The notes beneath the pieces were generated by a model. That model had not been told where the DNA came from and did no database searches. It was given only the letters and a program-made list of their open reading frames with translations. Positions 40,701 through 52,280 of a DNA stretch of 64,000 bases are shown here, in pieces. This DNA comes from Callipepla californica brunnescens (Eukaryota > Chordata > Aves > Galliformes > Odontophoridae). Every line of letters begins with the position of its first letter. Position 1 is the first letter of the stretch. A program made the position numbers and the translations under genes. The stretch covers positions 14,689,368 to 14,753,367 of the forward strand of contig JALIRH010000004.1 of NCBI GenBank assembly GCA_023055505.1. Direction: 5' to 3'.

Positions 40701-41662
40701 TTAAAAAAATCCCTTGTAAATACTTGTTGATATAGCAGTATTTCCACAGCTAATCATTGTTTTAATAGTATTAAATGATCTATCATTTCAATTATATTTT
40801 CCCCATTGTGTTTAATACACTGGTTATTAAACTGATGTAGCTCTGAGGTCCAGTTGTTCTCACGCACTGAGTATATCATTCTAATGATAAATGATGGTTT
40901 CTTTTTCTTCATTATATTGATCCTTTCAACGGGAAAGGACTGTTGTCAATGGACTATTTGCTGACAAGCAGTGGTTAAATCATCTTTGATTATATATACT
41001 GTTTTAAAATATTTATTAATGTTAAATAGCACATTTCATTTAAGATTATTCAAAACCCATTATGAATAATGTTATGAATTTAGCACCACTGTTCTGATGG
41101 ATGGTTTAAAATCAGTCTTGTTTTGCCTATATTTCTTAGATATCTCTAAGTAATCAATAATTTGACTGAAAGTTGTTTATCAAAAACTCTGAAATACATT
41201 AAGTGATGTAGTACTTACTATTTCTGTAGCACTTTGATTACACATCTTTATTCTGGATAGTTGGAACAGATTAGTACTAAACCATAAATGTGAAGTATTG
41301 TGTTTCAGAGAAAAGTTCTCTGATGAAGGAAGTAAGCCAAAAATGAAAGTAAGCTGTAATTACTTATTTTTCTAGACCTTACCCAATCCCTAATCAGCAA
41401 CAATTATATTATCACATAAAACAAAACATCCCTGAATGTAGTCATTTTACTCCCAGAAGTATTTACTCAGCAGTTGTAGCAGTTGTTTCCCCTACAGTGT
41501 ACTTACAATTTGTGCTAGTTAATGTGAAAGGAAAAATGACAAAATTATGACTCTGCCTTCAACTTACACTCGTCCATACTATTTCTATCAAACTGAAGAA
41601 CTAAACTTTTGTATATTGATGATTACACAGGATCTTTTAGAAGTACAGGGTTTCAAAGGTTG

Positions 41663-41688
41663 TTTTTTTTTTTTTTTTTTTTTTTTTT
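41663..41688. repeat. T26 homopolymer
   Basis: Twenty-six consecutive T followed by CTCACCTGATT. No attached gene body recognised on the minus strand. Confidence 0.85.
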
Positions 41689-44600
41689 CTCACCTGATTA
41701 AAAAAAAACATCCTGGAAGTGTATACTTATATACTACCACTGCTAATTTGGAGCATGTGAACATGTTGAAAATTCATCTTACTCTGCTCCAAAGTAAATG
41801 ACTTTGGTACTGAATGTTGTTCTCATTAAATTGGATTAATCTTAATCCTTCTAAGGTCTGTTTTGCTTCCCACTCCTAAATACTTTTCATAAGTGTCTAT
41901 GAAATGATGAGTCTTCATGGATCGAGAAGGTGATAAGATGGAGCAAAATTTTGTTCTTATAGACCAAGATTTGTACACATTTTTAGGATACTCTGCATTA
42001 TGTATTTATGTTGCCTGACTTTCTACATATTGGGAGAGAATGAATAGACATTACAGTAGTCTTGTAAATTGTACAGTTCAGCAAGATAAAAAGATGAGGG
42101 GCCTGTAGGTTCTTCATGACAACCCAGTGACAGAAGATCAGAGGCTTGGATATGAGATGTTATGGTTACAAAATTAGTATACTGTTCATGGAAGTTATAC
42201 ATGAAACTTCACAACAACATGATGCAACAGAGGATATTGCATCCTCTAAACTCAATAAAGACTGCTAGAGGCTAAATCAAGCATCTTAGAAGATTTTATC
42301 AGAGTTATCATAAACTGCTATTTCTACATGTCAGTCTTACGCTGACAGTGCTGGAGGGCAGGAGCCAAAGCAAAATAGGTGTTGGTATAACACATAATCT
42401 TAGAGTAAGGATATTTTACAATTTTATTACTTCTTTTTCAGCCTTTTACAACTTTAGTTCTTCTAAATATGATTAAAGGCGATAAAAGATTGAAGGGATG
42501 CATTGGAGCATCCATACTGTAAGTTTAGATGGAAATATAGAAAACACTCTTGTACTTTTTATCCAGGGAGTACTTTTAGCCAGCTAGGGAGAGAGAAAGA
42601 GAGTGAGAAAAAAATAACAATAATATACTTTTATCCCCTTATCTAATTTATAACTGAATTGAAGTGAAGAAACTGAGGAAGGAAAGCAGAAGTAAGGTAA
42701 GTATAGGCAGCGCTAAAGACAGGTAAAAATCAGTCTTCAAAGCATGTTTTCCTAGAACATTGATACACATACATAACCTCATTTAAGATGACTTCAAAAA
42801 TCAGATTATGACCTTTAATATTTCTGGAGAGATAATTACTGGTAAAAGATGTAATTAGTAGCTTCTGTTCCCAGCTCTACTTTGTATTGAGTGCACTAGG
42901 AATGATGAGTATGCTACTACATGTCCTGCTAAAACTGGATACCTAGGAAACAGATCATGGTAAAGAACTGTTTTTCACATTTTAATCAGTGCATATGTGC
43001 TGTTGTAGGTTTAGGCAGAACTGTAGACATCTATTTTAAACTCAAACCTCAGCTTTTTTTAGTCTGGTTCTACCAGGTAGATAGTTTTAAGTCTCTGTAG
43101 TTTCAACCAATGAACAAAGAAAAGAAATAGCAACACAGGAATCTTTGTTTTAAAATGTGTTTCATCAGTTTATTTCCTCTAAAAATAGGTTAAAGGGATT
43201 TGACGCATTATCCTGAAAGAATCGTCTTAATCAATATTCATCTAGTCCTAAATAAGTATTTTAACAAATTAATAAAAAGCTCTAAAACCTGAGGATGTTG
43301 TATGTTACCAAAGATTAGTTTTTTTTTCTTTCTCAACATAGATATGTTTTCACTCAGGAAAAAAAACATAGCCCCCTAAGTGTTTTATACACATTTTATT
43401 TTGAATAATTTAAAGATGCAAAATAGATTTGTATTTGTATATATACACACACCTGCACATGAATTATATATAAAGATAGGCACACATACATTTAAATTCT
43501 ATTTTTCTTCTGACAACATTAACTTTCACAGGCACAAGTTTTATGTGCAATGAAATAAATGTCAGTGCAGTATATGCAATGTTTCAATCACATGTTTCAA
43601 ACTATTAATAAAGAAATGTTTGAGTACACGTTTAATTCAGCTTAGCCTGAAGCTCTGCCACTTTAAACTAGTTCATATGTCCTTCTACAGTAAACACTTA
43701 GAGTTAGCATGATCAAGCAATGTGTTTTGTGCTATAAACATTATTGTGACATTATGAAATGGCTTCAGTTCAATTACTTAACCTCCTTGTCAGACTTTTC
43801 CTTTGATCTTAACGTGTCTGGTAATAATTGCCTACCTATCTGACAATTAATTAACTAATGCTATACCTAGTGTACAGTTAACCTACTGTCATCAAGAGGA
43901 GGAGTAGTGTCAATGCACAAGCTTCAGTGATTCCCGAGTTAGCACTGCCAGCAGGGGATGGTAATCTACACGAAGTCAACATTGTATATACCTATACTTA
44001 ATCAAGCATAGAGAATAGATCACTTACATTGTGTCCCTGAGTTACCTTTAACTGAACAGACAAGCTTACATGGTGCACTATATGTAAACAGGAGCACTTT
44101 TCTCTAACACAGTCAAAGAAACAAAGTTGTTTCAGGTTGTGGCTACACTACTTCTACCAGGGTGTTATGCTTTATAGCAAAATGCCATCTCTCTGTCATC
44201 TCATATTTCCTGTTGTTATGCTCTACTTTTGGTGAAACCCATGCAGGACCTGCAGTGTGTTAGTATCTTAAATGAAAGGCTAGAAATCTTTCTAGATCAC
44301 AGCTGAAATCAGTTATAAGTATGGGAGTCTAAATACTGTTTCTAGGTACTGATGGCATCAACTGAAATATCTCTGCTTTGTACATCTCCCCTTTCTTCTA
44401 AGGAATTTCAGAGGCATAATACTGGAAAAAAGGTGTCCTATCTTTCAATTCCCTGCCTCTTTAGCCCTTTTTCCCCTTGCTTGTCTTTCCACACAACTGA
44501 ATAGCAATATAGCATATTTAATTCAGAAGTCTAGCTGATGGGAGTAAAATCACCCCAAGAGAGATTTGCTTCACTAAATCCCCGTGGTTGTTATATTTCA

Positions 44601-44709
44601 AAGTTGCCCGAAGCCCTTCAGAACAATAATCAAAGTGAAGTGGGCAAAGACAGGGTGTGGGGAGAGAGGAGTGTTTTTTGGTTTGTTTGTCCTGTTATTT
44701 TCTTTACAG

Positions 44710-44756
44710 TATGAAATTACTGAACTGGAAAAAGCTATTAGGACTCTAAGAGGGAG
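44710..44756 (+). CDS. Exon 4 of the chain: coiled-coil protein, tentative
   Basis: A 47-bp exon candidate after a good acceptor (TTATTTTCTTTACAG). It starts in phase 0, matching the end of exon 3, and reads YEITELEKAIRTLRG plus two bases. Joined to exon 3, the hydrophobic series I, I, L, I, L continues with 4-3-4-3 spacing, which is good coiled-coil behaviour and the main reason to believe it. The donor is GGGAG|GTCTGG: right dinucleotide and +5 G but otherwise poor. With that donor the exon ends in phase 2 and AG joins T of exon 5 to make Ser. If no donor is used, the frame runs open to a stop at 44917-44919, so this could instead be an alternative last exon. Confidence 0.45.
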
Positions 44757-46415
44757 GTCTGGTGCCTCCTACTTACATCGTGGGGCCATAACTGTATCTC
44801 ATTCATATTCTAGTGGATTGGCCTTTTGTAGCCTGCTGAAAAACCATAAAGGCAATGACAGCAAGAATGACTGCATCGCAAGTGCACCCTTTCTCATTTC
44901 CATCTCTGCTCTCCTCTGAGACTGATATTATTAGAAAGTCAAATGCAATGACTGCAGGGGTTCTTGCTTCACTTTCTCCCCTCTATCTGCTTTCTCTCTC
45001 TTTTTTCTTTTAAAGTTTATTTCTATATTTCATGCTAAAAACCAGGCTCCCTGCATCTCTGTTCACAGTCCAACCACTTCCCAATGGGCACACATTACCA
45101 GTGAATTCTCTCTTTTTCCCTCTCTACTTTTTTTTTGAAATCGCTTGATCAAAACTCATCAGTTTCTGCAAAATGGAGTGTAAGTTTGAAAGATACTTTC
45201 ATAATGATCTCATTCCTTAAAAATAATAATAATAAAAAAAAAAGTTGAAAAGGGTAAAACAAGGAAAATAATTCTTCATTATTCATATACGATAACCATG
45301 ATGAGTTTATCTATTTACACCTTTATGTCTTCATTGGGATTGCAGCTCAGTAGGATTACGAGCTTATTTAAGGACATCATTTGGCTCAGAAAGATGATTC
45401 ACAAGATAACATGACTGAAGGGTGTAATTGTGAATGAGTTGCAAAACATGCAAGAGAATTTTAACACTAACAAAAACATATGGTTAATTGAAAAGCTGCG
45501 ACTTGAACGTTTTGGGAAGAATCTTATTTTGAACATGCAAATATGACATTCATCTGTCTCTTTAATCACCAGAGAAATGTTTCTGAATTTGCTTTCAATA
45601 AGAGGTATCATCTTAGGGATGAGAAAAAAAGGGCTGCTTTATGGTCTTTGATGGGTGATGCAGGTGAACATCTTTTGCAAGGAAAAAGTTTTCAAAAACT
45701 ATAAAGCTACATGTGGAGATACTAAGCAAAAGAATGATATGGGTAATTATATATAATATGATAATTAACATAGATGAAAAAAGAATATTTGCACCAGGAC
45801 AGTGAATGAGGATAAGCACTAGTCAAAGGACAATGTTTTATGGGAAGCGTTTAAGCAGTATATAAGAAGCAAGTAAATGGAATGCCATGACATTTACTAT
45901 GCGTTGGTCTTTCTATGCTGTGTGGACGTTTAAAAGCCTAGGGCTATTTTCCTGTCAGCAGGATTTGTCCCAGAGTCCTTGACCAAAATTTTACTTCCTC
46001 TCCCTGTGCTGCATGCTGATTTTGTCAGAATTTGTCATAGAGGTAAATTTATTTCAGTGGTGTTTGTGGATATGCAGCGGTAGGACAAAGTATTGTACAG
46101 AAGTTAGGAATGAAATATTGTTTCTATTATGCCATAAACACAGAATTTGGAATTCCAATTAAAATCAGTGAAGTTCAAAGACTTTAGAAGATATAACGTT
46201 AAAGAAAAAAGAAATAATAAAAAAAGTAATACAGCAGTGTTCATGTTAATGAATACTACAGTTAACATATAAAGGCTAGCTTATCGCTGAGCAAAAATTG
46301 CCTGTGTAAATATATTTAGCACCTAATATAAGATAGACTGATCTAAATCAGTTAAGCATTTGCAGTACATGTTGTTAAAGAATACAGCACTGTATGGGTT
46401 TCTTTATTCATGCAG

Positions 46416-46537
46416 ATTCTAGGAAGACTTTAAGCATGACCCAGTAAGGTGCTGCCCTGTAGTTGAGGATTCAGTGGCTTCCAGAAGAGGCAAAGGAGCA
46501 GAGGACTTTCAGAGCTGAGGGGACTCTGGATTGCGCA
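46416..46537 (+). other. Possible non-coding exon (122 bp)
   Basis: The acceptor TTTCTTTATTCATGCAG just before 46416 and the donor GCGCA|GTAAGT at 46538 are both strong. The interval is more GC-rich than its flanks. All three frames have stops, so it cannot be an internal coding exon. It could be a UTR exon, a poison or terminal exon of the host gene, or part of a lncRNA. No transcript evidence is available here. Confidence 0.25.
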
Positions 46538-47006
46538 GTAAGTTCTAAGCAGTATTACTGCTGCCTGGAGACACTGTAAACTGCAACACTTTTAGTTAGA
46601 CCGGTTCCCTTCTGTAGGAGGGCACCTTTTTGAAATTTGCAATTGGGAAGATATTGTTTATGGTTTCATGTGCATTAGCTATACTTTGCATTGTTTGTCC
46701 TGGACTGGTAGCTCCCTGCACACATAAACATGCATACACATAGCTCTGCAACCTGATGCACAAATGTTACAAAGAACTTTAACACCTGTCAGCACAAACC
46801 ACCCACAACTGAAAGAAATAACAGAGCACATGGGGGGCTGTGGCTTGGCATGACACATGTAGCCCTATGGATAGGATAGAGACTCTAGTAGTGATGCTGG
46901 TGTGTCTGAGGACCTGCTGGGCCTGGTGGGGCTGGGCGAGCAGTTACCAGCGCACAAGCAGCTTCTGAAACGACCTCAGCAGCAATAGCAAAATACCAAT
47001 GCTGCT

Positions 47007-47020
47007 GTTACCATGGAGAC
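47007..47020. promoter_or_regulatory. X-box-like motif in a GC-richer patch
   Basis: GTTACCATGGAGAC has a complete first RFX half-site and one mismatch in the second. It sits in the most GC-rich few hundred bases of the intron. CpG density is still low, so this is not a CpG-island promoter. Confidence 0.3.
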
Positions 47021-48993
47021 AGGCAGAGAGACCATGAGAGTGTGTGTATGAGTGCACGTGTGAATGAGGGGGTGGCTCAGGGAAGGAACAGTATGGCGAA
47101 TTCCAGGAACAAGCATTTTCTGGCCTATTTTACAAGAAAAGTTGTGATTTTGTTTAGCTTTACTCATCCTTGCTGCATTTCCCTGTCATACAAACAGATA
47201 ACAACAGGTCAACAGCACCTTTCCACAGCAATTCAGGCATATTTTGACTACATTTGTTCCACTTCCCCTTTCTAAACAGGACACCACTGGGTCTTTTATA
47301 GTCCTTTGTCTCATGAAAGAGCCAGAGAAAAATGAGTCAAAAGATGTTAATGATTGTAGATGAATCAGACATCAGTGTTTACCAACAGTAACTCCTGCTC
47401 TAATGTTTTGCATTAGATAAGTATTTCCATAATGTTTCTTTAGTAACTGAGTTTAGTATGAACAGAGGATGCTGAAATTAGGGACTCTGCAAAGGTCGCT
47501 GCTGCTGAAGGAGGCTGAGTGGAAATTCTGTGCTGCCCTTGCACAGGCTGCTTCTGCTCTTTATGTGCTGTTTTTTGTCTCTGTGATGTCTTTGCCATTA
47601 CATTCGAGGGGCTATCTTTGTAGTCAGACCTTAGAAAAGGTTAATAGTTATTACTGCTCTTTTATATAGGAGGTAGAGTTCAGAATGATAATTCAGATTC
47701 GTGTCCGTATCTGAATATCAGTTGACCTTCTACTGTTTCCCTCTATCAGCCCTCTTCAGACCGAACTTTCTACTCTTATTCAAACTAAGCCACGAAACTA
47801 TGCACCTCTTGTACTTGCTCAGCCTCCTTGCTCTTGGATTCATTGTCCTTGATAGAGAGCAGCTGTTACAAACTCCACAGTTGGGCATTCTCTAGCAGAC
47901 ACTTTATATTTTATGGCTGTTTTGTATTTCAAATTGAAGTAGGACTGGCATGTAAATATTCATAGAAAAAAACATCTTTTCAATAGAATTTATCAATATT
48001 CTATTTTCCAAGTATGCTAACTCTGACTTTCACTGTATTTTGAGTTAGAGAAATAATTGGAAAACAGGTATACTTACTGAGCTATGATGGCATGGCAAAT
48101 AGGGAAGCTATGCACGACCCAGTCATTGTTGCATAAGACTTTCCTTTACAACTATTTTTTGCAGATTTAATTATTTGGGCTATCCATTTCTATTAAATGT
48201 ACTTTCATTGGATGAAGTGATCAGATATGGCACTGGATTACTTTATTTGAAGTGAATTATGAACAAGTATTGCGTCTCTTCCAGATGAAAATATTATTTC
48301 ACTTTTCCCACTTTGAAACTGTAGTGTCTCAGTTCTCACTCCTTAGGTGTGCAAAAGTTCTGCTTATTTGTTTGTTTTGGTGGTGTTTGTCATTTGATAA
48401 ATCTTTATATATAGAAGAAATAAAAATACATTTTTTAGAAGTTCCAGTTTGCTAGGAAAAATAGTTTTGAAAAGAAACAAAGCTTTTCTTTTCTTTTTTC
48501 CCCCCAGGAACAGGAGTAGCCAGGAGGGTGTGTTGGGAAAAAAATAAAAAAAAAATAATAAAAAAAAAAGTCTAAGGAAGAAAGAAACAAAATAAACAGT
48601 GAAAGGAATTTAGAAATTTCAAAACATCTCCCCTACTAAGAACAATGACCAACACATTGAAATAGTGTTATCAGTGTGGCTAAACTGGTAGGCCCTGAGC
48701 AGTACCGTGCCTAAAAGCATTCTAACCAAGGAAAGAACTATCAGTTTTCAAAAAAGACTTTGACAAGCTGGATACCTGAAACACTTGATACATCACCCCA
48801 GAACAAATACTTTGTAAACAGCTACTCCAGCTTTCCAACTAACTTTACAAGTCCAGGATACCTCTACCGAAAACACTAGACTCTTGTTTAACAACAGGAA
48901 TAAAAAAAGTGATCAACAACAAAAAAAAATAATAACAAAACCACCACTCAGATCTCAATGATCAGTGCTTGAAAATCCTTTAATGCATCTAAT

Positions 48994-49018
48994 GGAAAAA
49001 ATAAATAAATAAATAAAA
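48994..49018. repeat. (AAAT)n microsatellite
   Basis: About five AAAT units after an A-run. Confidence 0.75.
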
Positions 49019-49692
49019 TGCAAACCCTCTATGGTGAAAATAAAGCATATCCATTAAAGATAAAACATCCTGTCTGTCTGGATGTATTTTCCCAGGAATA
49101 CATAAAGAGTAATTTTGTCTTATATGATCACTTGTTTCCAGATGAGAATAATGTCCCCTTATATTTGGTACATTAGGGAACAGTAATTTAAAGAACCTTT
49201 TCCAGATAGCAGAGATCTATGGATCTCTCATTTACCACTAGATGTCATGCACTGATATCAGTCTCAACTGTGTAGGCCAGGATCACAGGTCCAGAGATAA
49301 AAATACCTGAAAAGTCTTCCCTTCAAACTTTTCAGTTTTTATTTAAATGTCAATGATTACATTATTTTAATTCTGAAAAAGTGGTGTAATTATAGATAGC
49401 AATTACTAATGGAATGCTTGACATCAAGAAATACCAGACAAGGCAATAGTACAGAAATGCACAAGTGTAGTGGCTAAAACTAACTAAAAACACAAATATG
49501 ATGACTCTTGATCATTTGACTGTTTCCTGCATGAGATATACAGCATGTTCTCAGTGGGGTTCTTTTTTCCCCTGTTAGAAATGTGCAAACCCACAATTAA
49601 ACATCAGGAAGTTTCCTCAACCAAATTAATTATCTCAAATCTTATTTAAAACATTACACATCTGTAAACATTTGTTGGTTATTTTTTGCATG

Positions 49693-49698
49693 CTAATA
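49693..49698. repeat. Left target-site duplication of the solo LTR
   Basis: CTAATA, directly before the TG end of the element. Confidence 0.85.
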
Positions 49699-50483
49699 TG
49701 CCTCGGATTCAGGGTCCGAATAGATTGCTCTCGGGTGGGGAAGCACAACAGGACTCAATATGAGTGATCAGGCTTCAGTTTATTGCCCCGGCAGCCTTAT
49801 TCTTATAGTGTTTAAGACAGGGCCGTATAGAAAATATCACACAACCATTGGTAGAGAGCCTTGGGAGAAACAACATTAAAACAACTCGCAACAATTAACA
49901 GCAGTGAGAAACACATCTTGGAGGAGGTAACTTTTGATATCATACTAATCCTAAGAAACTCAGGCAGGAATGCATTGGCAGTGGATGTGAAAGGCAGCAC
50001 TGGCAGGGCGTTGCCTGCTTCAAAGTGCACTTTTCCTTTCCCACTCACCACAGACCATCTCCTGCTTTTACTTCTCTTGAGGTTCACACAGTGTAGTTTC
50101 CTTTGAGCACCGTATCAGCGTGGCCAGTGCATAACACAGAGACCAAAGGGAACACCTGCTAGCTAAACAGAATAGACTATCAAGGACAGCTTATTCTAAA
50201 AATACCTATAGTTACAATTATCAGCAGTCCTGTAAGGCCGCCTTTGCTGAAGGCAGGCTGAATAACATAATCACAGAAGTTCCCCATAGACATCTTGGCA
50301 GCTGGGGTTGCCCAGCTGAAGCAGTTCATGTCCACCTTGAGTTGTTTCTTGCTTGGCCTAGGAACATCGTGACCTCCTATCAACATCTAGTACTTTTCCA
50401 TGAATATACAGTCTGTGCTGCCGCACAAGCTATGCTCGTACATATTGCTGTAACCTCCCTGCTCCTGCAGCCATTCCCCAGCA
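49699..50483 (-). mobile_element. Solo LTR of an endogenous retrovirus, with 6-bp target duplication
   Basis: A 785-bp element on the minus strand, beginning TGCTGGGG at 50483 and ending GAGGCA at 49699, so it has TG...CA termini. It is flanked on both sides by an identical 6-bp CTAATA (49693-49698 and 50484-50489). A minus-strand AATAAA lies at 49784-49779, roughly 85 bp before the 3' end, with a TATAAG-like motif just upstream, as expected for an LTR promoter and polyadenylation region. There is no gag, pol or env sequence and no second LTR, so it is a solo LTR left by recombination. Six-base duplications are typical of alpha- and betaretrovirus-like (ERVK-type) integrases. Two short minus-strand frames inside (49812-50087 and 50180-50386) are probably chance. 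Subfamily not resolved. Confidence 0.85.
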
Positions 50484-50489
50484 CTAATA
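50484..50489. repeat. Right target-site duplication of the solo LTR
   Basis: CTAATA, directly after the CA end, identical to the left copy. Confidence 0.85.
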
Positions 50490-50497
50490 TATGCTGG

Positions 50498-50518
50498 AAA
50501 AAAAAAAAAAAAAAAAAA
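50498..50518. repeat. A21 homopolymer
   Basis: Twenty-one A, eight bases beyond the right target duplication of the LTR. Lies outside the element. Confidence 0.8.
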
Positions 50519-52258
50519 CAACAAAACAAGATAATTTTGAAGGTTGAGTAGAGAGAATCTTAGAAAGCAGCATCTTTCTGCAGGCAGTGAAGGTAACAAA
50601 AGCATTCAAATTCACTTCTGGCATCATTTGGAAGGATGGCTAATGCCTGCCCCCTTTTTATATTAGCTGCCTGTTCTGGGAAGATATCTCAGAAAGTACA
50701 GTAACAGAACCAGAACCAATAAAAAGTCCTTCAAAGCATTTTTTTCCCAGCAGAAAATGGTTTAAGACATGATACTTTTTTAAAAAAAAGTTTTTTTTTT
50801 TTACTGAGGAAAAAAACAACTGTGTTTCTCTCAGTTTCAAGTCAACATTTACACATCAAAGACTATCTGAAATGAATGAAAACATTAACTCTTCATAAAC
50901 AAGAGGTTGTACTAAAAAAAAATCAGAAATCTGTACGTATTTTTTTTTTTAACTCCATCTCTGTAGAAGTTAATATTTGAAGCTACATGTTATTTTATAA
51001 TGAAGGGAATTGTCTCCGTTTATGCAGTGAATTTGAAATGAAAACAACAATAGAATCATAGCATCCAGATTCTGTCTTCTGTCCCAATTAAACAGCAAGT
51101 AATTTAATTTTGAGGTCCTAGCTCTTAGTGTCTGTGCATGATTGCCTATTAACTTCTTCTCCCAAAGATGTGTATAACATACAATTCAAAACTAGATATG
51201 TGGAGAACAACAGAAAACCATGGAAACAAGATGAAGTTAGCAGCACAACTCCATGCAAAATATATGTATTTAATGATGCAGCTACTTCACTAAGCAACGG
51301 CGTGGTTTATGATATAAAAATAAATTTTACATTTTACATTTCTGTGTTAGGAAAAAGACACAGGAAATAAAAGACACAAAACCCCCCACAAAAACTCACA
51401 AAAGCCACAGAATAGTGGTAGCAGCTGTAATATCTAGATAAAAATCTTTGTTGATGACAAACCTGGGCCTGATGTGTTTTATTAGATTCTGAAATGGCTC
51501 AAAAGGTCATGAAAGCCTCCCTCTGTGATATAATTATAGTGTAAGGGAAAAAAGTAGCTCATTAAACACTTACTATTTCATTTTATTGAATTCCTGTACT
51601 TATTTCTACTTAATTAGAAACTAAGTTAAATTTATTTCAACACTTATTTGTCATTATAAATGTTTTTCCAAATCATAGTAACAAAATGAAAGTTTTCAGT
51701 TAATATGTATATTCTACAGAAATGTCTATCTGTTTTATGCATTTATATCTACTTTTTATATTTTTGTTTTGTTACTTGAGATAATGAAATATTTGTAATT
51801 GATGCCTCCTCCCACTCTTATTGATTAACAATGGAAATGGAACAATACACATGTAAACTGAACAGGCACTCACTGATCTAGGGAAGACAGTATGGCATGG
51901 TACTAAGTCCACTATAAGTGAACAAATTTCATGGTAATAAACATGTAGCACTTCATAGAAGTTCCAAGTTGAGCCATGTGTGTAGAGATAGCTACTGGAA
52001 AGTCAAATGTGCCAAGAAAGTTTACAGTACACAACAAGAATTCTTCAGATGAAAAACCTTCTGCTGAAGAACGTAGATTTCCCAGAATTGGGTATTTACT
52101 AGTGATATTTCAGCATTACCAGAGTCCTGACAAAAATTCAGGAAAGCTCCAAACAAATCTAGCCTGCCAAAACTCGTTTAATATCCGTCTCATAATCACT
52201 TGTCTGCTCCCTGGAAGCCCTTCTCAAAGCTGTTGAGCCCAACCCAAACTGAGATGGT

Positions 52259-52280
52259 GGGGGGGGGGGGGGGGGGGGGG
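52259..52280. repeat. G22 homopolymer
   Basis: Twenty-two consecutive G, the longest G run here. It produces a spurious poly-Gly or poly-Pro stretch in open frames on either strand (52200-52619 and 52159-52416), which argues against those frames being genes. Confidence 0.85.

Larger units (their letters stand above)
18731..44709 (+). other. Intron of 26 kb between exons 3 and 4
   Basis: AT-rich intron from GTAAGG to the acceptor TTTCTTTACAG. Contents I can name: a 17-bp tandem duplication at 18914, an LTR-like stretch at about 19299-20105, a CR1 tail at 22044-22225, a longer CR1 at 37085-37735, T39, G19 and T26 homopolymers, a TG/TA microsatellite, an RFX X-box palindrome and a 10-bp-stem hairpin. 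The 172-codon frame at 19053-19571 partly overlaps the LTR-like stretch and lacks paired splice sites, so I do not call it a gene. Confidence 0.5.

Noticed and set aside
49812..50386. Two minus-strand frames (91 and 68 codons) within the solo LTR
   Set aside because: They lie inside the LTR, which is non-coding in most families, and share no recognisable motif. Probably chance.
51168..51370. Protein-like frame after TTCTTCTCCCAAAG (peptide beginning DVYNIQFKTRY)
   Set aside because: The acceptor is acceptable, but there is no convincing donor and the starting phase does not fit exons 4 and 5 as modelled.
51976..52236. Protein-like frame containing KPSAEERRFPRIG
   Set aside because: No good acceptor upstream and only a weak GTATTT donor. 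Composition alone is not enough.
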